64,000 bases of DNA, from NCBI RefSeq assembly GCF_002265625.1, contig NZ_NOVE01000007.1, positions 1 to 64,000 of the forward strand, read 5' to 3'. Under the pieces are notes generated by a model. It was not told the origin of the DNA, made no database searches, and saw only the letters and a program-made list of their open reading frames with translations. A program made the translations under genes and the position numbers. This DNA comes from Prevotella sp. 885. GTDB taxonomy: Bacteria; Bacteroidota; Bacteroidia; Bacteroidales; Bacteroidaceae. This document shows, piece by piece, positions 44,288-52,348 of the stretch (position 1 is its first letter; every line of letters starts with the position of its first letter).

Positions 44288-44394
44288 CACTTCGTTCGAT
44301 ATAAGCATTCACTTCGTTCGATGTAAGCATTCACTTCGTTCGATATGAGCATTCACTTCGTTCGGTGTAAGCATTCACTTCGTTCGGTGTGAGG
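44288..44394. repeat. 22-bp tandem array C
   Basis: Four full 22-base units and a partial fifth, each starting CACTTCGTTCG and ending AAGCATT or GAGCATT. The same unit occurs inverted at 62801-62932. Right of it lies a stretch AAAGTGGCGGTTTCGGATAA (44400-44419), which also appears inverted beside the other array. With copy C of the mosaic this fills the 404-base gap 44018-44421. Confidence 0.9.
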
Positions 44395-44421
44395 TCACTA
44401 AAGTGGCGGTTTCGGATAACA

Positions 44422-45180
44422 TTACTGGTCAGGGTTCTCCACGAATCCCTGATATTCGGGCGTGATGGCTGACATCACAGCCTTATAGCTCTCTTCTTCG
44501 AGGTGCTTGATGTTGTCGCTGCCCTTGCCTATAGGCATGATGGGCTTGTGGATGGTCAGCTTCAGCGGATGCCATGTCACCCACTTCATGTCGCGCATCC
44601 TTGGCATCACGTCAAACGAACCGTTGATGGTGAGGGGCACAACGGGCAGCTCGATGTCGTCAGCAAGCATGAAGGCGCCACGCTTGAACACTCCCATGTG
44701 ACCAGTGAACGTGCGTGCGCCCTCGGGGAACACCACGAGCGACATGCCTCCCTGAAGGGTGCGGCGAGCCTTGTCGTAGGTCTCGCGGATGCGGCTCGGT
44801 CCGCGCTTGTCCACGAAGATGTGGTGGGCAGACTCACATGCCTTGCCCACGAAGGGTATCTGGCGCAGCTGTCGCTTCATCATCCACTTGAAGTTGCGGC
44901 AGAGGAAGCCGTAGATGAGGAAGATGTCGAAGGAGCCTTGGTGGTTAGCCACGAATACGTATGACTGGCCTTTCTTTAGGTTCTCGCGGCCTTCCACCTT
45001 CACGGGCAGCAGAAGCACACGTACGATGAACTGTGCCCACAGCTTGCCGGGATAATATCCCCAGAAGTGACCGTTGCCGATGGCGCAGCCGATGATTACC
45101 ACAATGGATGTCAGCACGGTGTAGACGGCGATGAGCGGCAGGGCTATGAACAGCTGATAAAGTCGATATAGATATTTCAT
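44422..45180 (-). CDS. plsC: 1-acyl-sn-glycerol-3-phosphate acyltransferase (PlsC family)
   Basis: This 252-residue inner-membrane enzyme acylates lysophosphatidic acid to phosphatidic acid. An N-terminal hydrophobic segment (LYQLFIALPLIAVYTVLTSIVVIIG) is followed by the HX4D motif NHQGSFD, then KRGPSRIR and FPEGARTFTG, and VVPLTINGSFDVMP. All four acyltransferase blocks are in order. It is the last gene of a minus-strand series that starts near ftsB. The metallophosphoesterase ends 29 bases upstream. Confidence 0.92.
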   Translation of the reverse strand: MKYLYRLYQLFIALPLIAVYTVLTSIVVIIGCAIGNGHFWGYYPGKLWAQFIVRVLLLPVKVEGRENLKKGQSYVFVANHQGSFDIFLIYGFLCRNFKWMMKRQLRQIPFVGKACESAHHIFVDKRGPSRIRETYDKARRTLQGGMSLVVFPEGARTFTGHMGVFKRGAFMLADDIELPVVPLTINGSFDVMPRMRDMKWVTWHPLKLTIHKPIMPIGKGSDNIKHLEEESYKAVMSAITPEYQGFVENPDQ

Positions 45181-45209
45181 GATGTTTCTTTTTTATTATC
45201 TTAGGATGA

Positions 45210-46370
45210 TTACTTATTGGTTTTCTTCAAGGTTATTTCCACAACTTCCGGATTCATATAGAATCGGAAGGGGATGAATCCTCCGAGTCCGGTGGAGACA
45301 AACAGCTTGCGCTTGCCTTCGGCGTAGAGCCCGTCGTCTTCCTTCCCTACAAGTTCTGTCGGGCGAAGTCCGAACAGGCTTATCTGTCCTCCGTGCGTGT
45401 GTCCGCTGAGCGTCAGCTGCGCATTGGTCTGCGGCAGTATGTGGCGGCGCCAAGCAGAGGGGTCGTGCTGTAGCATCACTACGAACGACTTGGCGTGGAT
45501 GCCGCGCATGGCCTTCTTGAGGTCTGCCTTGGCAGGGAACGGCGGGCGTCCGTCGTTCTCGCCTCCGGCTATGACGATGGAGTCAGAGCCGCGTCGGACA
45601 ATGCGGTTGTCGTTAAGAAGCAGCTGCCATCCCACGGAAGTCTCAAAGTCACGCGTAAGCCGCTCGTTGCGCAGGGCTTCGTCGAGCGGCAGATTGACGT
45701 AACGGCTGTAGTCATGATTGCCGAGTACGGACATCACGCCGTCCTTTGCCTTCAGGCGTTTGAGGGTCTGCGCGAAGCGAGGCAGTTCGTCAGGACCCAT
45801 ATTCTGGATGTCGCCTGTGAAGACGATGAGGTCAGGACGCATGTCGTCAATGGCTGTGACGGCACGCAACATCAACTCGTCCTTCATCGAACCGAGATGC
45901 ACGTCGGTGAACTGGGCTATGCGATAGCCGTCGAACGCCTTAGGAAGATCGTCGAACTCGATGGTTACCTGACGGACATTCAGACGGTCGGTGCCCACCA
46001 TCGTGCCGTGGAAGAGGATGTAGAGTTCGCCAAGTACGAGGACCAGTCCTACGTAATTGCCCCAATTGCGACGGAGCTTCAGCATGCGCCTTGCCAGTCG
46101 TCCCGCCAAGGAGCACAGTACGAAGGTGAGCTTCGGCAGCACCACGAGGGCGGTGATGAAGAGGTAGGTGTTGAAGAGGGTGAGGTTGTGCGGGGCGAAG
46201 TCGCGCGTCAGCGACACGCTGATGGTGGAAACCGTTATCAGCAGCGTCGGCAGCCACCACGCAATGCGTGCCCATACGTTCCCCAACCTGCGCTTCACGT
46301 ATCTGCGATATATATAAATGTCAGGCAGAAGCGTGACCAGCAGTATTATTATTGATATTCTTGCTATCAT
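45210..46370 (-). CDS. Membrane-anchored metallophosphoesterase
   Basis: This 386-residue protein has about four N-terminal membrane segments (to about residue 130). A calcineurin-like phosphoesterase domain follows: IAQFTDVHLGSM, VFTGDIQNMG, VLGNHDYSRY, VVMLQHDP and LSGHTHGGQISL give the full dinuclear metal site. The layout matches YkuE-like or UDP-diacylglucosamine-hydrolase-type membrane phosphoesterases. The substrate is unknown. Its position next to an acyltransferase gene hints at lipid or envelope metabolism, but only weakly. Confidence 0.88.
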   Translation of the reverse strand: MIARISIIILLVTLLPDIYIYRRYVKRRLGNVWARIAWWLPTLLITVSTISVSLTRDFAPHNLTLFNTYLFITALVVLPKLTFVLCSLAGRLARRMLKLRRNWGNYVGLVLVLGELYILFHGTMVGTDRLNVRQVTIEFDDLPKAFDGYRIAQFTDVHLGSMKDELMLRAVTAIDDMRPDLIVFTGDIQNMGPDELPRFAQTLKRLKAKDGVMSVLGNHDYSRYVNLPLDEALRNERLTRDFETSVGWQLLLNDNRIVRRGSDSIVIAGGENDGRPPFPAKADLKKAMRGIHAKSFVVMLQHDPSAWRRHILPQTNAQLTLSGHTHGGQISLFGLRPTELVGKEDDGLYAEGKRKLFVSTGLGGFIPFRFYMNPEVVEITLKKTNK

Positions 46371-46407
46371 CTATTAATTCAAAATTCAAAACTCAAAATT
46401 CAAAACT

Positions 46408-46428
46408 GCAATAGGCACCGCCTATTGC
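46408..46428 (-). terminator. Hairpin over the stop codon of the MetH activation-domain gene
   Basis: GCAATAGGC / GCCTATTGC is a perfect 9-bp stem with a 3-base loop. The gene's TAG stop (46422-46424) lies inside one arm. On the minus strand a short T run follows. A small direct repeat of AAAATTCAAAACTC type lies at 46377-46405, between the hairpin and the next gene. Confidence 0.65.
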
Positions 46429-47234
46429 AATCTTGCCGCAAGGAAGCGTCTTGCCAGCTCCACAGGTATGCCACGTCTACGTGCATAGTCGCGAAGCTGG
46501 TCCTCGCCTATCTTGCCCAAGTCGAAGTAATGCGCCTTAGGATGTGCGAACATCAGCCCGGAGACAGAGGCATGCGGCTTCATAGCCCCACTCTCCGTCA
46601 GCCTAATCCCTATCTGCTTCATGTCTATCAAGGAGTCGATGAGGAAGTTCATGCTCGTATCGGGCATGGAGGGATAGCCAACGGCGGGACGTATGCCTTG
46701 GAAATCCTCACGCAGCAACTCGCTTATGGAGAGATTTTCGTCGGGCGCGTATCCCCAATAGGTCTTTCTCACCTCCAGATGCATCACCTCAGCCGTGGCT
46801 TCCGCCAAGCGGTCCGCCAACGTCTGGACGAGCATCCGCTTGAAGTCGTCCTTCAGATAGTCGTGTTCCATCTCCGTGTCCACGGTGGTGGCAAAGGCTC
46901 CCACCTTGTCCTTCACGCCGGACGAGAGAGGTCTGACAAAGTCGGCGAGGGAGAGATATGGTCCGGATGCGTCAGCCACATACTGCTGTCTGAGCATCGG
47001 CATGCGCACGGTGCCCACGATGATGTCGTCGCCGTCGCTGTTGGCGTCGAACACACCGAATACGGCGTGCGTCATGTAGCGAGCGTCCAGCACGTCGAGC
47101 ATTCGGTCTGCCTCCTTCCGCATCTTGTCCTTCTCGGCTTGCGGCTTGCCGGAAAGCCCCCAGGCATGATAGAAGTAGAGCCAGTTTATGTACGGACGCA
47201 ATGAGTTTATGGCATAATCTTTTCGCTCAGTCAT
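46422..47234 (-). CDS. Stand-alone methionine synthase activation domain (MetH C-terminal domain)
   Basis: The 270-residue product corresponds to the AdoMet-binding reactivation domain at the C-terminus of cobalamin-dependent methionine synthase. The signature GIRPAVGYPSMPD (RxxxGY) and ESGAMKPHASVSGLMFAHPKAHYFDLGKIG are clear, and the N-terminal helical part matches. In E. coli this is part of one large MetH. Here it is a separate gene, so the catalytic part should be encoded elsewhere in the genome. It presumably reductively remethylates cob(II)alamin on that partner. It lies 3 bases after dihydroorotase. Confidence 0.88.
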   Translation of the reverse strand: MTERKDYAINSLRPYINWLYFYHAWGLSGKPQAEKDKMRKEADRMLDVLDARYMTHAVFGVFDANSDGDDIIVGTVRMPMLRQQYVADASGPYLSLADFVRPLSSGVKDKVGAFATTVDTEMEHDYLKDDFKRMLVQTLADRLAEATAEVMHLEVRKTYWGYAPDENLSISELLREDFQGIRPAVGYPSMPDTSMNFLIDSLIDMKQIGIRLTESGAMKPHASVSGLMFAHPKAHYFDLGKIGEDQLRDYARRRGIPVELARRFLAARLQ

Positions 47235-47237
47235 GCT

Positions 47238-48575
47238 TTAAGCCGTTTCGTCCGTCCTGAACATCAGCGCTTCGCCACGGCTTTCACCGTCGAACGTGCC
47301 GTTGTCGTATATCATGCGACCGTTGCAGATGGTGCTGACGACGCGCCAGCGGAAGGCATGGCCCTCCATCGGGCTCCATCCGCACTTGCTCTGTATGGTC
47401 TCGGGAGTGACGGTCCAAGGTTCGCCAGCCTTTACGATGGCGATGTCCGCCTTATATCCCTTCTTGATGAATCCTCTCTTGCTGACGCTGAAGAGTCGGG
47501 CTGGATTGTGGCACATCAGCTCCACAAGGCGCTCGATGGTCAGCACGCCCTCGTCAACAAGCTCGAGCATTGCCACGAGCGAGAACTGAATCATCGGCAT
47601 GCCTGACGCTGCCTTGGCGCATCCGCCTTCCTTGTCGGCAAGGAGGTGTGGCGCGTGGTCTGTGCCGATGGTCGTTATGCGTCCGTCGGAGAGCGCTTTG
47701 CGAAGTGCGTCTCGGTCGTTGACGGTCTTGATGGCAGGGTTACACTTTATGCGTGTGCCCAGACGCTCATAGTCTGACGACGAGAAGAAGAGGTGGGCTA
47801 TGACAGCCTCAGCCGTGATGCGAGGGTTGTTGCCGAAGAGTTGCAGCTCGCGTGCCGTGGTAAGATGAGCCACGTGGAGCCGTGCTCCTGCTTCGGTGGC
47901 AAGCTCTACGGCTGTGCGGGTGGACTCATAGCAAGCCTCTTCCGACCTTATCTCGGGATGATGGATGACGTCAGGGTCGGCACCGTACTTAGCCTTCGCC
48001 TTCTCCATGTTGCGGTTTATGATGTCGGTGTCCTCGCAATGTGCCATGATGGGAAGTGTGGCTCTCTGGAAGAGCGCCTTCAGCACGTCGCGCTTGTCGA
48101 CGAGCATGTTGCCCGTACTGGAGCCCATAAACAGCTTTATGCCCGGCACACGGTGCGGATCAATGTCGCAAACGGTGTCGATGTTGTCGTTAGTGGCACC
48201 GATGAAGAAGCCGTAATTGACGTGCGAACGTCTCGCCGCCTCCTCCATCTTGTTGTCCAGAGCCTCCAAGGTGGTGGTCTGCGGTTTGGTGTTGGGCATG
48301 TCGAAGTAAGATGTGACGCCGCCGTAAGCTGCTGCACGGCTCTCGGTCTCAATGTCAGCCTTCTGTGTCAGGCCAGGGTCGCGGAAATGCACATGGTCGT
48401 CAATCACTCCGGGTAAAACAATACACCCCGTGGCATCCACGATCTTGTCGTAGTTGCCACGGGGCATTTCTGTTCCGTCGATGATGTCTGTGATGATGTC
48501 GTCGTCGACAACGACCGAAGCAAGGCGTGAGCAGCCTTCTTCCACGACTTTTCCTCCGTATATTAATGTCTTCAT
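47238..48575 (-). CDS. pyrC: Dihydroorotase
   Basis: This 445-residue cytoplasmic amidohydrolase closes carbamoyl-aspartate to dihydroorotate in pyrimidine synthesis. Metal-site blocks are visible: VIDDHVHFRDPG (HxH), KLFMGSSTGNMLV (region of the carboxylated Lys or its substitute), MAHCEDTD, LHVAHLTT and GTDHAPH (Asp). Length is typical of the class I/PyrC-PyrX type. The MetH activation-domain gene follows after 3 bases and is surely cotranscribed. Confidence 0.95.
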   Translation of the reverse strand: MKTLIYGGKVVEEGCSRLASVVVDDDIITDIIDGTEMPRGNYDKIVDATGCIVLPGVIDDHVHFRDPGLTQKADIETESRAAAYGGVTSYFDMPNTKPQTTTLEALDNKMEEAARRSHVNYGFFIGATNDNIDTVCDIDPHRVPGIKLFMGSSTGNMLVDKRDVLKALFQRATLPIMAHCEDTDIINRNMEKAKAKYGADPDVIHHPEIRSEEACYESTRTAVELATEAGARLHVAHLTTARELQLFGNNPRITAEAVIAHLFFSSSDYERLGTRIKCNPAIKTVNDRDALRKALSDGRITTIGTDHAPHLLADKEGGCAKAASGMPMIQFSLVAMLELVDEGVLTIERLVELMCHNPARLFSVSKRGFIKKGYKADIAIVKAGEPWTVTPETIQSKCGWSPMEGHAFRWRVVSTICNGRMIYDNGTFDGESRGEALMFRTDETA

Positions 48576-48593
48576 ATTAAGAGTATTGTCGTT

Positions 48594-48645
48594 ATTATCG
48601 TTATTGCTTATTACTTGTTATTATCGTTATTGCTTGTTATTATCT
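48594..48645. repeat. Low-complexity direct repeat upstream of pyrC
   Basis: TTATTATCGTTATTGC-type units repeat two to three times with small changes in the short gap between the lipoprotein gene and pyrC. The function is unknown. It may simply be replication slippage. Confidence 0.6.
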
Positions 48646-48656
48646 GCTCTTGCCCC

Positions 48657-49451
48657 TTACTGCGCTCCTGACGGCTGCGCCATTTGGTTAGGCGTTGGTC
48701 CCTCGGGCATTGGCTGTTGGGTCATTGAGGGATTTGGGGCTTGCTGTACGGGCGCTTTCATGCCGTTCATGATGGCCTGATTCTCCTGCGCCTTCTCGTA
48801 ATAGTCCTTTACGTAGGGGTCGTTCTTGAACTTGTCTGTGGCCTTGCTCCATATATCCTCTATCCATGGTGTAAGCTCCGGATAAGGATTGCCGATGGTA
48901 ACCATAAAGAAGACGCCAGGACCGAGCACGTTGTCGAAGTTGTCTGTCACGAAAGTGGTGACGAGCTTGTCCTCCTGTTCAGACAGCTTCATTGCCTCCT
49001 GACGCAGCTTGGCATTGACAATCTCCATGTCGCTACCGTTCATAATGGCGCGGTCGTGAGTGTGGAGCAGCTCTGACTCCTGATTCTTAATCTGGTTATA
49101 GCGGTTGAAGAACTTGAAGAGTTCGTCGTTAAGCGGCGTTCCGCTTACCGTCTGCTGCGTGTTGTCCAGCCTTATAGTGATGTCGCCCTTCTCTATTACG
49201 ACGGGAATGACGCTCTCGTCGTCCATAAAGATGTTCGCCATTCGTACGGTGTCGTATGTTCCGCAGAACTGGAATTGTCCGTGAACGACGTCGCACGAAT
49301 CGATGTTCTTGAAGTCATTATTCTTCAGAACCTTAAGATACAGCATTCGTCCGTCAAGTGTAGACACATTTGACGTTCCCTGTATATTATACGAGTTGGC
49401 GCACGACGTAACAGCCATGACAATCAATAATGCGTAGAGTATTTTATTCAT
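48657..49451 (-). CDS. DUF4369-type exported lipoprotein
   Basis: This 264-residue lipoprotein has a signal ending VTSC (lipobox at about residue 17). The N-terminal half (LDGRMLYLKVLKNNDFKNIDSCDVVHGQFQFCG, then IVIEKGDITIRLD-type strand) matches DUF4369, common at the start of Bacteroidetes thioredoxin-like lipoproteins. Helices follow, and then a Pro/Gln/Asn-rich tail (PVQQAPNPSMTQQPMPEGP). No thioredoxin domain is present, so it is a DUF4369 protein without the usual redox partner. The function is unknown. Confidence 0.78.
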   Translation of the reverse strand: MNKILYALLIVMAVTSCANSYNIQGTSNVSTLDGRMLYLKVLKNNDFKNIDSCDVVHGQFQFCGTYDTVRMANIFMDDESVIPVVIEKGDITIRLDNTQQTVSGTPLNDELFKFFNRYNQIKNQESELLHTHDRAIMNGSDMEIVNAKLRQEAMKLSEQEDKLVTTFVTDNFDNVLGPGVFFMVTIGNPYPELTPWIEDIWSKATDKFKNDPYVKDYYEKAQENQAIMNGMKAPVQQAPNPSMTQQPMPEGPTPNQMAQPSGAQ

Positions 49452-49483
49452 ATATGCTAATGTATCGGTCTTTTTTTGTTACA

Positions 49484-49491
49484 CAAAGGTA
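49484..49491 (-). promoter_or_regulatory. -7 box of the DUF4369 lipoprotein gene
   Basis: The minus strand reads TACCTTTG 33 bases before the start, an exact -7 match. The -33 box is not clear. Confidence 0.5.
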
Positions 49492-49546
49492 CAACGTATT
49501 GCCGAATAAATTGCGGTTGTTTATGAGATTTAAATGATGATTATTC

Positions 49547-49990
49547 TTAATTTAGATTTTTTTCAGAATCTGGCAGCCTGTCTTCTTCCTTTTTAAGGAG
49601 ATGTGAGATGCGGTGCATGGTGTAGATTTCGAGGATGGCAGCCACAAGAAGCAACAACACCCACTTGTTGTAGATGAGCTGCAGATAGGTGATGCAGTCG
49701 GTGAATGCGTCGCGCAGACACATGTAGGCGTTGTCCACCATGAGCAGTCCGGAGAGCACGAAGAAGAAATCAGCAAGAGTCATGATGCGCTTCAGGCGCT
49801 TTACGGTCGGATCAGTACCTTCGTATGTCTGCAAAGCCTGCATGGTGGCGAACAATAATGCTCCCACAAGGTAGATCCAACACACCACTTGCTGCTCGTA
49901 AAGGAACGCGAAGCATCCTGCTCCGATAACCATCAGCACTCCACCGATAAGGAAGAGCGCACTCTGTGTCTTATTCAGCTGTTTCATCAT
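49547..49990 (-). CDS. Small polytopic membrane protein, unknown
   Basis: From ATG 49990 (or 49987) the product is 147 residues with four hydrophobic segments (ALFLIGGVLMVIGAGCFAFL, VCWIYLVGALLFATMQAL, ADFFFVLSGLLMVDNAY, WVLLLLVAAILEIYTMHRI) and a charged tail. No family is recognised. It overlaps the end of the FtsB/DivIC gene by about 20 bases, so it is translationally linked to it. A link to division is possible but not shown. Confidence 0.7.
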   Translation of the reverse strand: MMKQLNKTQSALFLIGGVLMVIGAGCFAFLYEQQVVCWIYLVGALLFATMQALQTYEGTDPTVKRLKRIMTLADFFFVLSGLLMVDNAYMCLRDAFTDCITYLQLIYNKWVLLLLVAAILEIYTMHRISHLLKKEEDRLPDSEKNLN

Positions 49991-50324
49991 TGTCTGTATT
50001 TTCGTTATCTGGTTTGGGGTCGTCGCTGAGTACGTAGATATCCTCGTCGTCCGTGTGCATGAAATAGCGTTCACGCGCAATCTTCTCTACGGCGTCCGGA
50101 CCTTGTCCGAGTGCCTTGAGCTGCTTCATGTTCGCCTCATTCTGTGCGTTGTATTTCTCAATTTCGCTTTCCAAGTCGCTGATTTGCATCTCCAGTTGGG
50201 TGCGGCGCATGAAGCTGTTCTCATCGACAAAGCCGACGAGCAACACACAAATGATGATGGTTATAGCATACTTGTAGTGGCTAATGAGGTCAAGGATTGG
50301 TTTTAAACGACTCATCTGTTTCAT
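49971..50324 (-). CDS. FtsB/DivIC-family septum formation protein
   Basis: This 117-residue single-pass membrane protein has a short N-terminal cytoplasmic part, one transmembrane segment (YAITIIICVLLVGFV), and a coiled coil (RRTQLEMQISDLESEIEKYNAQNEANMKQL). A conserved DAVEKIARERYFM block follows, as in FtsB/DivIC, then an acidic tail. It helps assemble the division complex with FtsL and FtsQ. ATG 50324 or ATG 50315 may be the start. It is divergent from dnaX. The minus-strand TAAGTTTG at 50336-50343 may be its -7 box. Confidence 0.88.
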   Translation of the reverse strand: MKQMSRLKPILDLISHYKYAITIIICVLLVGFVDENSFMRRTQLEMQISDLESEIEKYNAQNEANMKQLKALGQGPDAVEKIARERYFMHTDDEDIYVLSDDPKPDNENTDNDETAE

Positions 50325-50387
50325 TGTTTTGACTGCAAACTTACTACAATTTTTCCGTTTTCTTACACGAAAGTATGAATTTTTAAG

Positions 50388-50395
50388 TACTTTTG
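50388..50395 (+). promoter_or_regulatory. -7 box of dnaX
   Basis: TACTTTTG lies 41 bases before ATG 50437, in the divergent region shared with the FtsB-like gene. Confidence 0.5.
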
Positions 50396-50436
50396 TATAT
50401 AGAAAACCATCTACAACAGTATTAGCATATCATTAT

Positions 50437-52296
50437 ATGGAAGACTATATCGTATCGGCGCGCAAGTACCGTCCGATGACTTTCGACTCCGTTGTGGGAC
50501 AGGCTTCGCTTACGACGACGCTCAAAAACGCCGTTAAGAGCGGCAAGCTGGCGCACGCCTACCTGTTCTGCGGACCGAGAGGAGTGGGAAAGACGACGTG
50601 TGCGCGAATTTTCGCTAAAGCCATCAACTGCTTCAATCCTACTGCGGACGGCGAAGCATGTGGCGAGTGCGAGAGCTGCCGCGCTTTCAACGAGCAGCGT
50701 TCGTATAACATTTTCGAGCTGGACGCAGCCAGCAACAACTCCGTGGAGCAGATAAAGTCGCTCATGGAGCAGACACGCATCCCGCCGCAGGTGGGCAAGT
50801 ACAAGGTGTTTATCATCGACGAGGTGCACATGCTGTCCACGGCTGCATTCAACGCGTTCCTCAAGACTCTCGAGGAACCGCCAAAGCATGTCATCTTTAT
50901 TCTCGCCACCACCGAGAAACACAAGATTCTGCCTACGATTCTCTCACGTTGCCAGATTTACGACTTCGAGCGCATGACGGTGGAGAACACCATCGCACAC
51001 CTTAAGATGGTGGCGCAGAAGGAGGGCATCACTTACGAGGAGGAGGCGCTGGCGGTGATAGCGGAGAAGGCTGACGGCGGCATGCGTGACGCTCTCTCCA
51101 TCTTTGACCAGACAGCCAGCTTCTGCCAGGGCAACATCACGTACGCCAAGGTAATAGAAGACCTCAACGAGCTGGACGCAGACAACTACTTCCGCATCAT
51201 CGACCTTGCCTTGGAGAACAAGGTGAGCGACATCATGCTGTTGCTCAACTCTGTAATAGAGAAGGGATTTGACGGCGGAAACCTCATCAACGGACTTGCA
51301 TCACACGTACGTAACGTGCTCATGGCGAAGGATGAGCAGACCGTTAAGCTGCTGGAGGTGAGCGAAAGACAGAAGACACAGTATAAGGAACAGGCTAAGA
51401 AATGCCCGGCGAAGTTCCTCTATCAGGCACTGAAGATAATGAATCAGTGCGACCTCGCCTACCGTCAGAGCAGCAACAAGCGTCTGCTTGTGGAGCTGAC
51501 GCTCATTCAGGTGGCTCAGCTGACGCAACCGGAGGATGCGGATGGCGCGGGGCGTAGCCCCAAACAGCTGAAAATCCTGTTCCGACTTCTTACTCAAAAG
51601 CCCCGGAATAAAGCGGTCCAGCAGGTGGCTGCTCCGGGTGAAAACATTCAGGGAGCAGCGGCTAATGCTGCTTCCTCAAATGCTGCATACCCGCAAGGGA
51701 CGGCTGACAACGCCAATGCTGCACCGCAAGAGGGCGCAGCCGCAACCAATTCGGGCAGCGCTCAGACAGCTCCGGTAACACCAGCAGGCGCTCAGACCCC
51801 GGCTTCTGCCGCTTCGCCGTCGCCAATGGGCAGACCGCTGAAGCTTTCCGGACTCGGTGTAACCTTCCAATCGCTGAAAAAGAAAGAGGAAAGGACTGCC
51901 CAAAAGGAAGTGGAGGTGACCAACAAGGACGAGAACGAGGAGTTCTCGCAGGACATGTTAGAGCTGCAATGGCTGTCGATGTGCAACCGTATGCCGAAGA
52001 AGATGATTGGTCTGGCGTCGCGAATGAAGAACGTCACGCTACGCATTATCGCCTTCCCGGAGATAGAAATCGTGGCGGACAACCAACTGCTCCTTGACGA
52101 AATCAACAATATAAAGGGACGTATCCGCGCTACGTTGGCGTTGGCGTTGCATAACGGCAACATCCAAATAACTCTCAGACTTGCGGCGCCGGAGGAGATA
52201 AAGAAGCGTCTGACGAAGAAAGAGGTGTTCGACGAACTCGCCAAGCAGAAGGAATTTGCCGCATTCGTCGAGGCGTTCGGCTTGCAAATGGTTTAG
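50437..52296 (+). CDS. dnaX: DNA polymerase III subunit gamma/tau
   Basis: From ATG 50437 the product is 619 residues, the clamp-loader ATPase of the replisome. N-terminal VSARKYRPMTFDSVVGQ is followed by Walker A CGPRGVGKTTCARIFAKAINC, a four-Cys zinc module (AINCFNPTADGEACGECESC), the DEVH box IIDEVHMLSTAAFNAFLKTLEEPP, and sensor 1 ILATTEKHKILPTILSRC. Domain III and an Ala/Pro-rich linker (about 455-530) follow, then a C-terminal tau-like region. The frame extends upstream of 50437 but that part is non-coding in character. No clear programmed frameshift site for a gamma form is seen. Confidence 0.96.
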   Translation: MEDYIVSARKYRPMTFDSVVGQASLTTTLKNAVKSGKLAHAYLFCGPRGVGKTTCARIFAKAINCFNPTADGEACGECESCRAFNEQRSYNIFELDAASNNSVEQIKSLMEQTRIPPQVGKYKVFIIDEVHMLSTAAFNAFLKTLEEPPKHVIFILATTEKHKILPTILSRCQIYDFERMTVENTIAHLKMVAQKEGITYEEEALAVIAEKADGGMRDALSIFDQTASFCQGNITYAKVIEDLNELDADNYFRIIDLALENKVSDIMLLLNSVIEKGFDGGNLINGLASHVRNVLMAKDEQTVKLLEVSERQKTQYKEQAKKCPAKFLYQALKIMNQCDLAYRQSSNKRLLVELTLIQVAQLTQPEDADGAGRSPKQLKILFRLLTQKPRNKAVQQVAAPGENIQGAAANAASSNAAYPQGTADNANAAPQEGAAATNSGSAQTAPVTPAGAQTPASAASPSPMGRPLKLSGLGVTFQSLKKKEERTAQKEVEVTNKDENEEFSQDMLELQWLSMCNRMPKKMIGLASRMKNVTLRIIAFPEIEIVADNQLLLDEINNIKGRIRATLALALHNGNIQITLRLAAPEEIKKRLTKKEVFDELAKQKEFAAFVEAFGLQMV

Positions 52297-52348
52297 GAAA
52301 AAGAGGATAATGGAGACGTAACGGTTAAGGAAAGAACGTATAAGAGAA

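Noticed and set aside
44288..44394. Possible CRISPR array from regularly spaced repeats
   Set aside because: The units are contiguous 22-base repeats with no unique spacers, and no cas genes are present. The same applies to 62801-62932, 37603-37737 and 3271-3360.
51868..51890. Possible dnaX programmed frameshift site (AAAAAG run)
   Set aside because: The run is preceded by G in the wrong register for the A-AAA-AAG slippery heptamer, and the minus-one frame does not stop soon afterwards.
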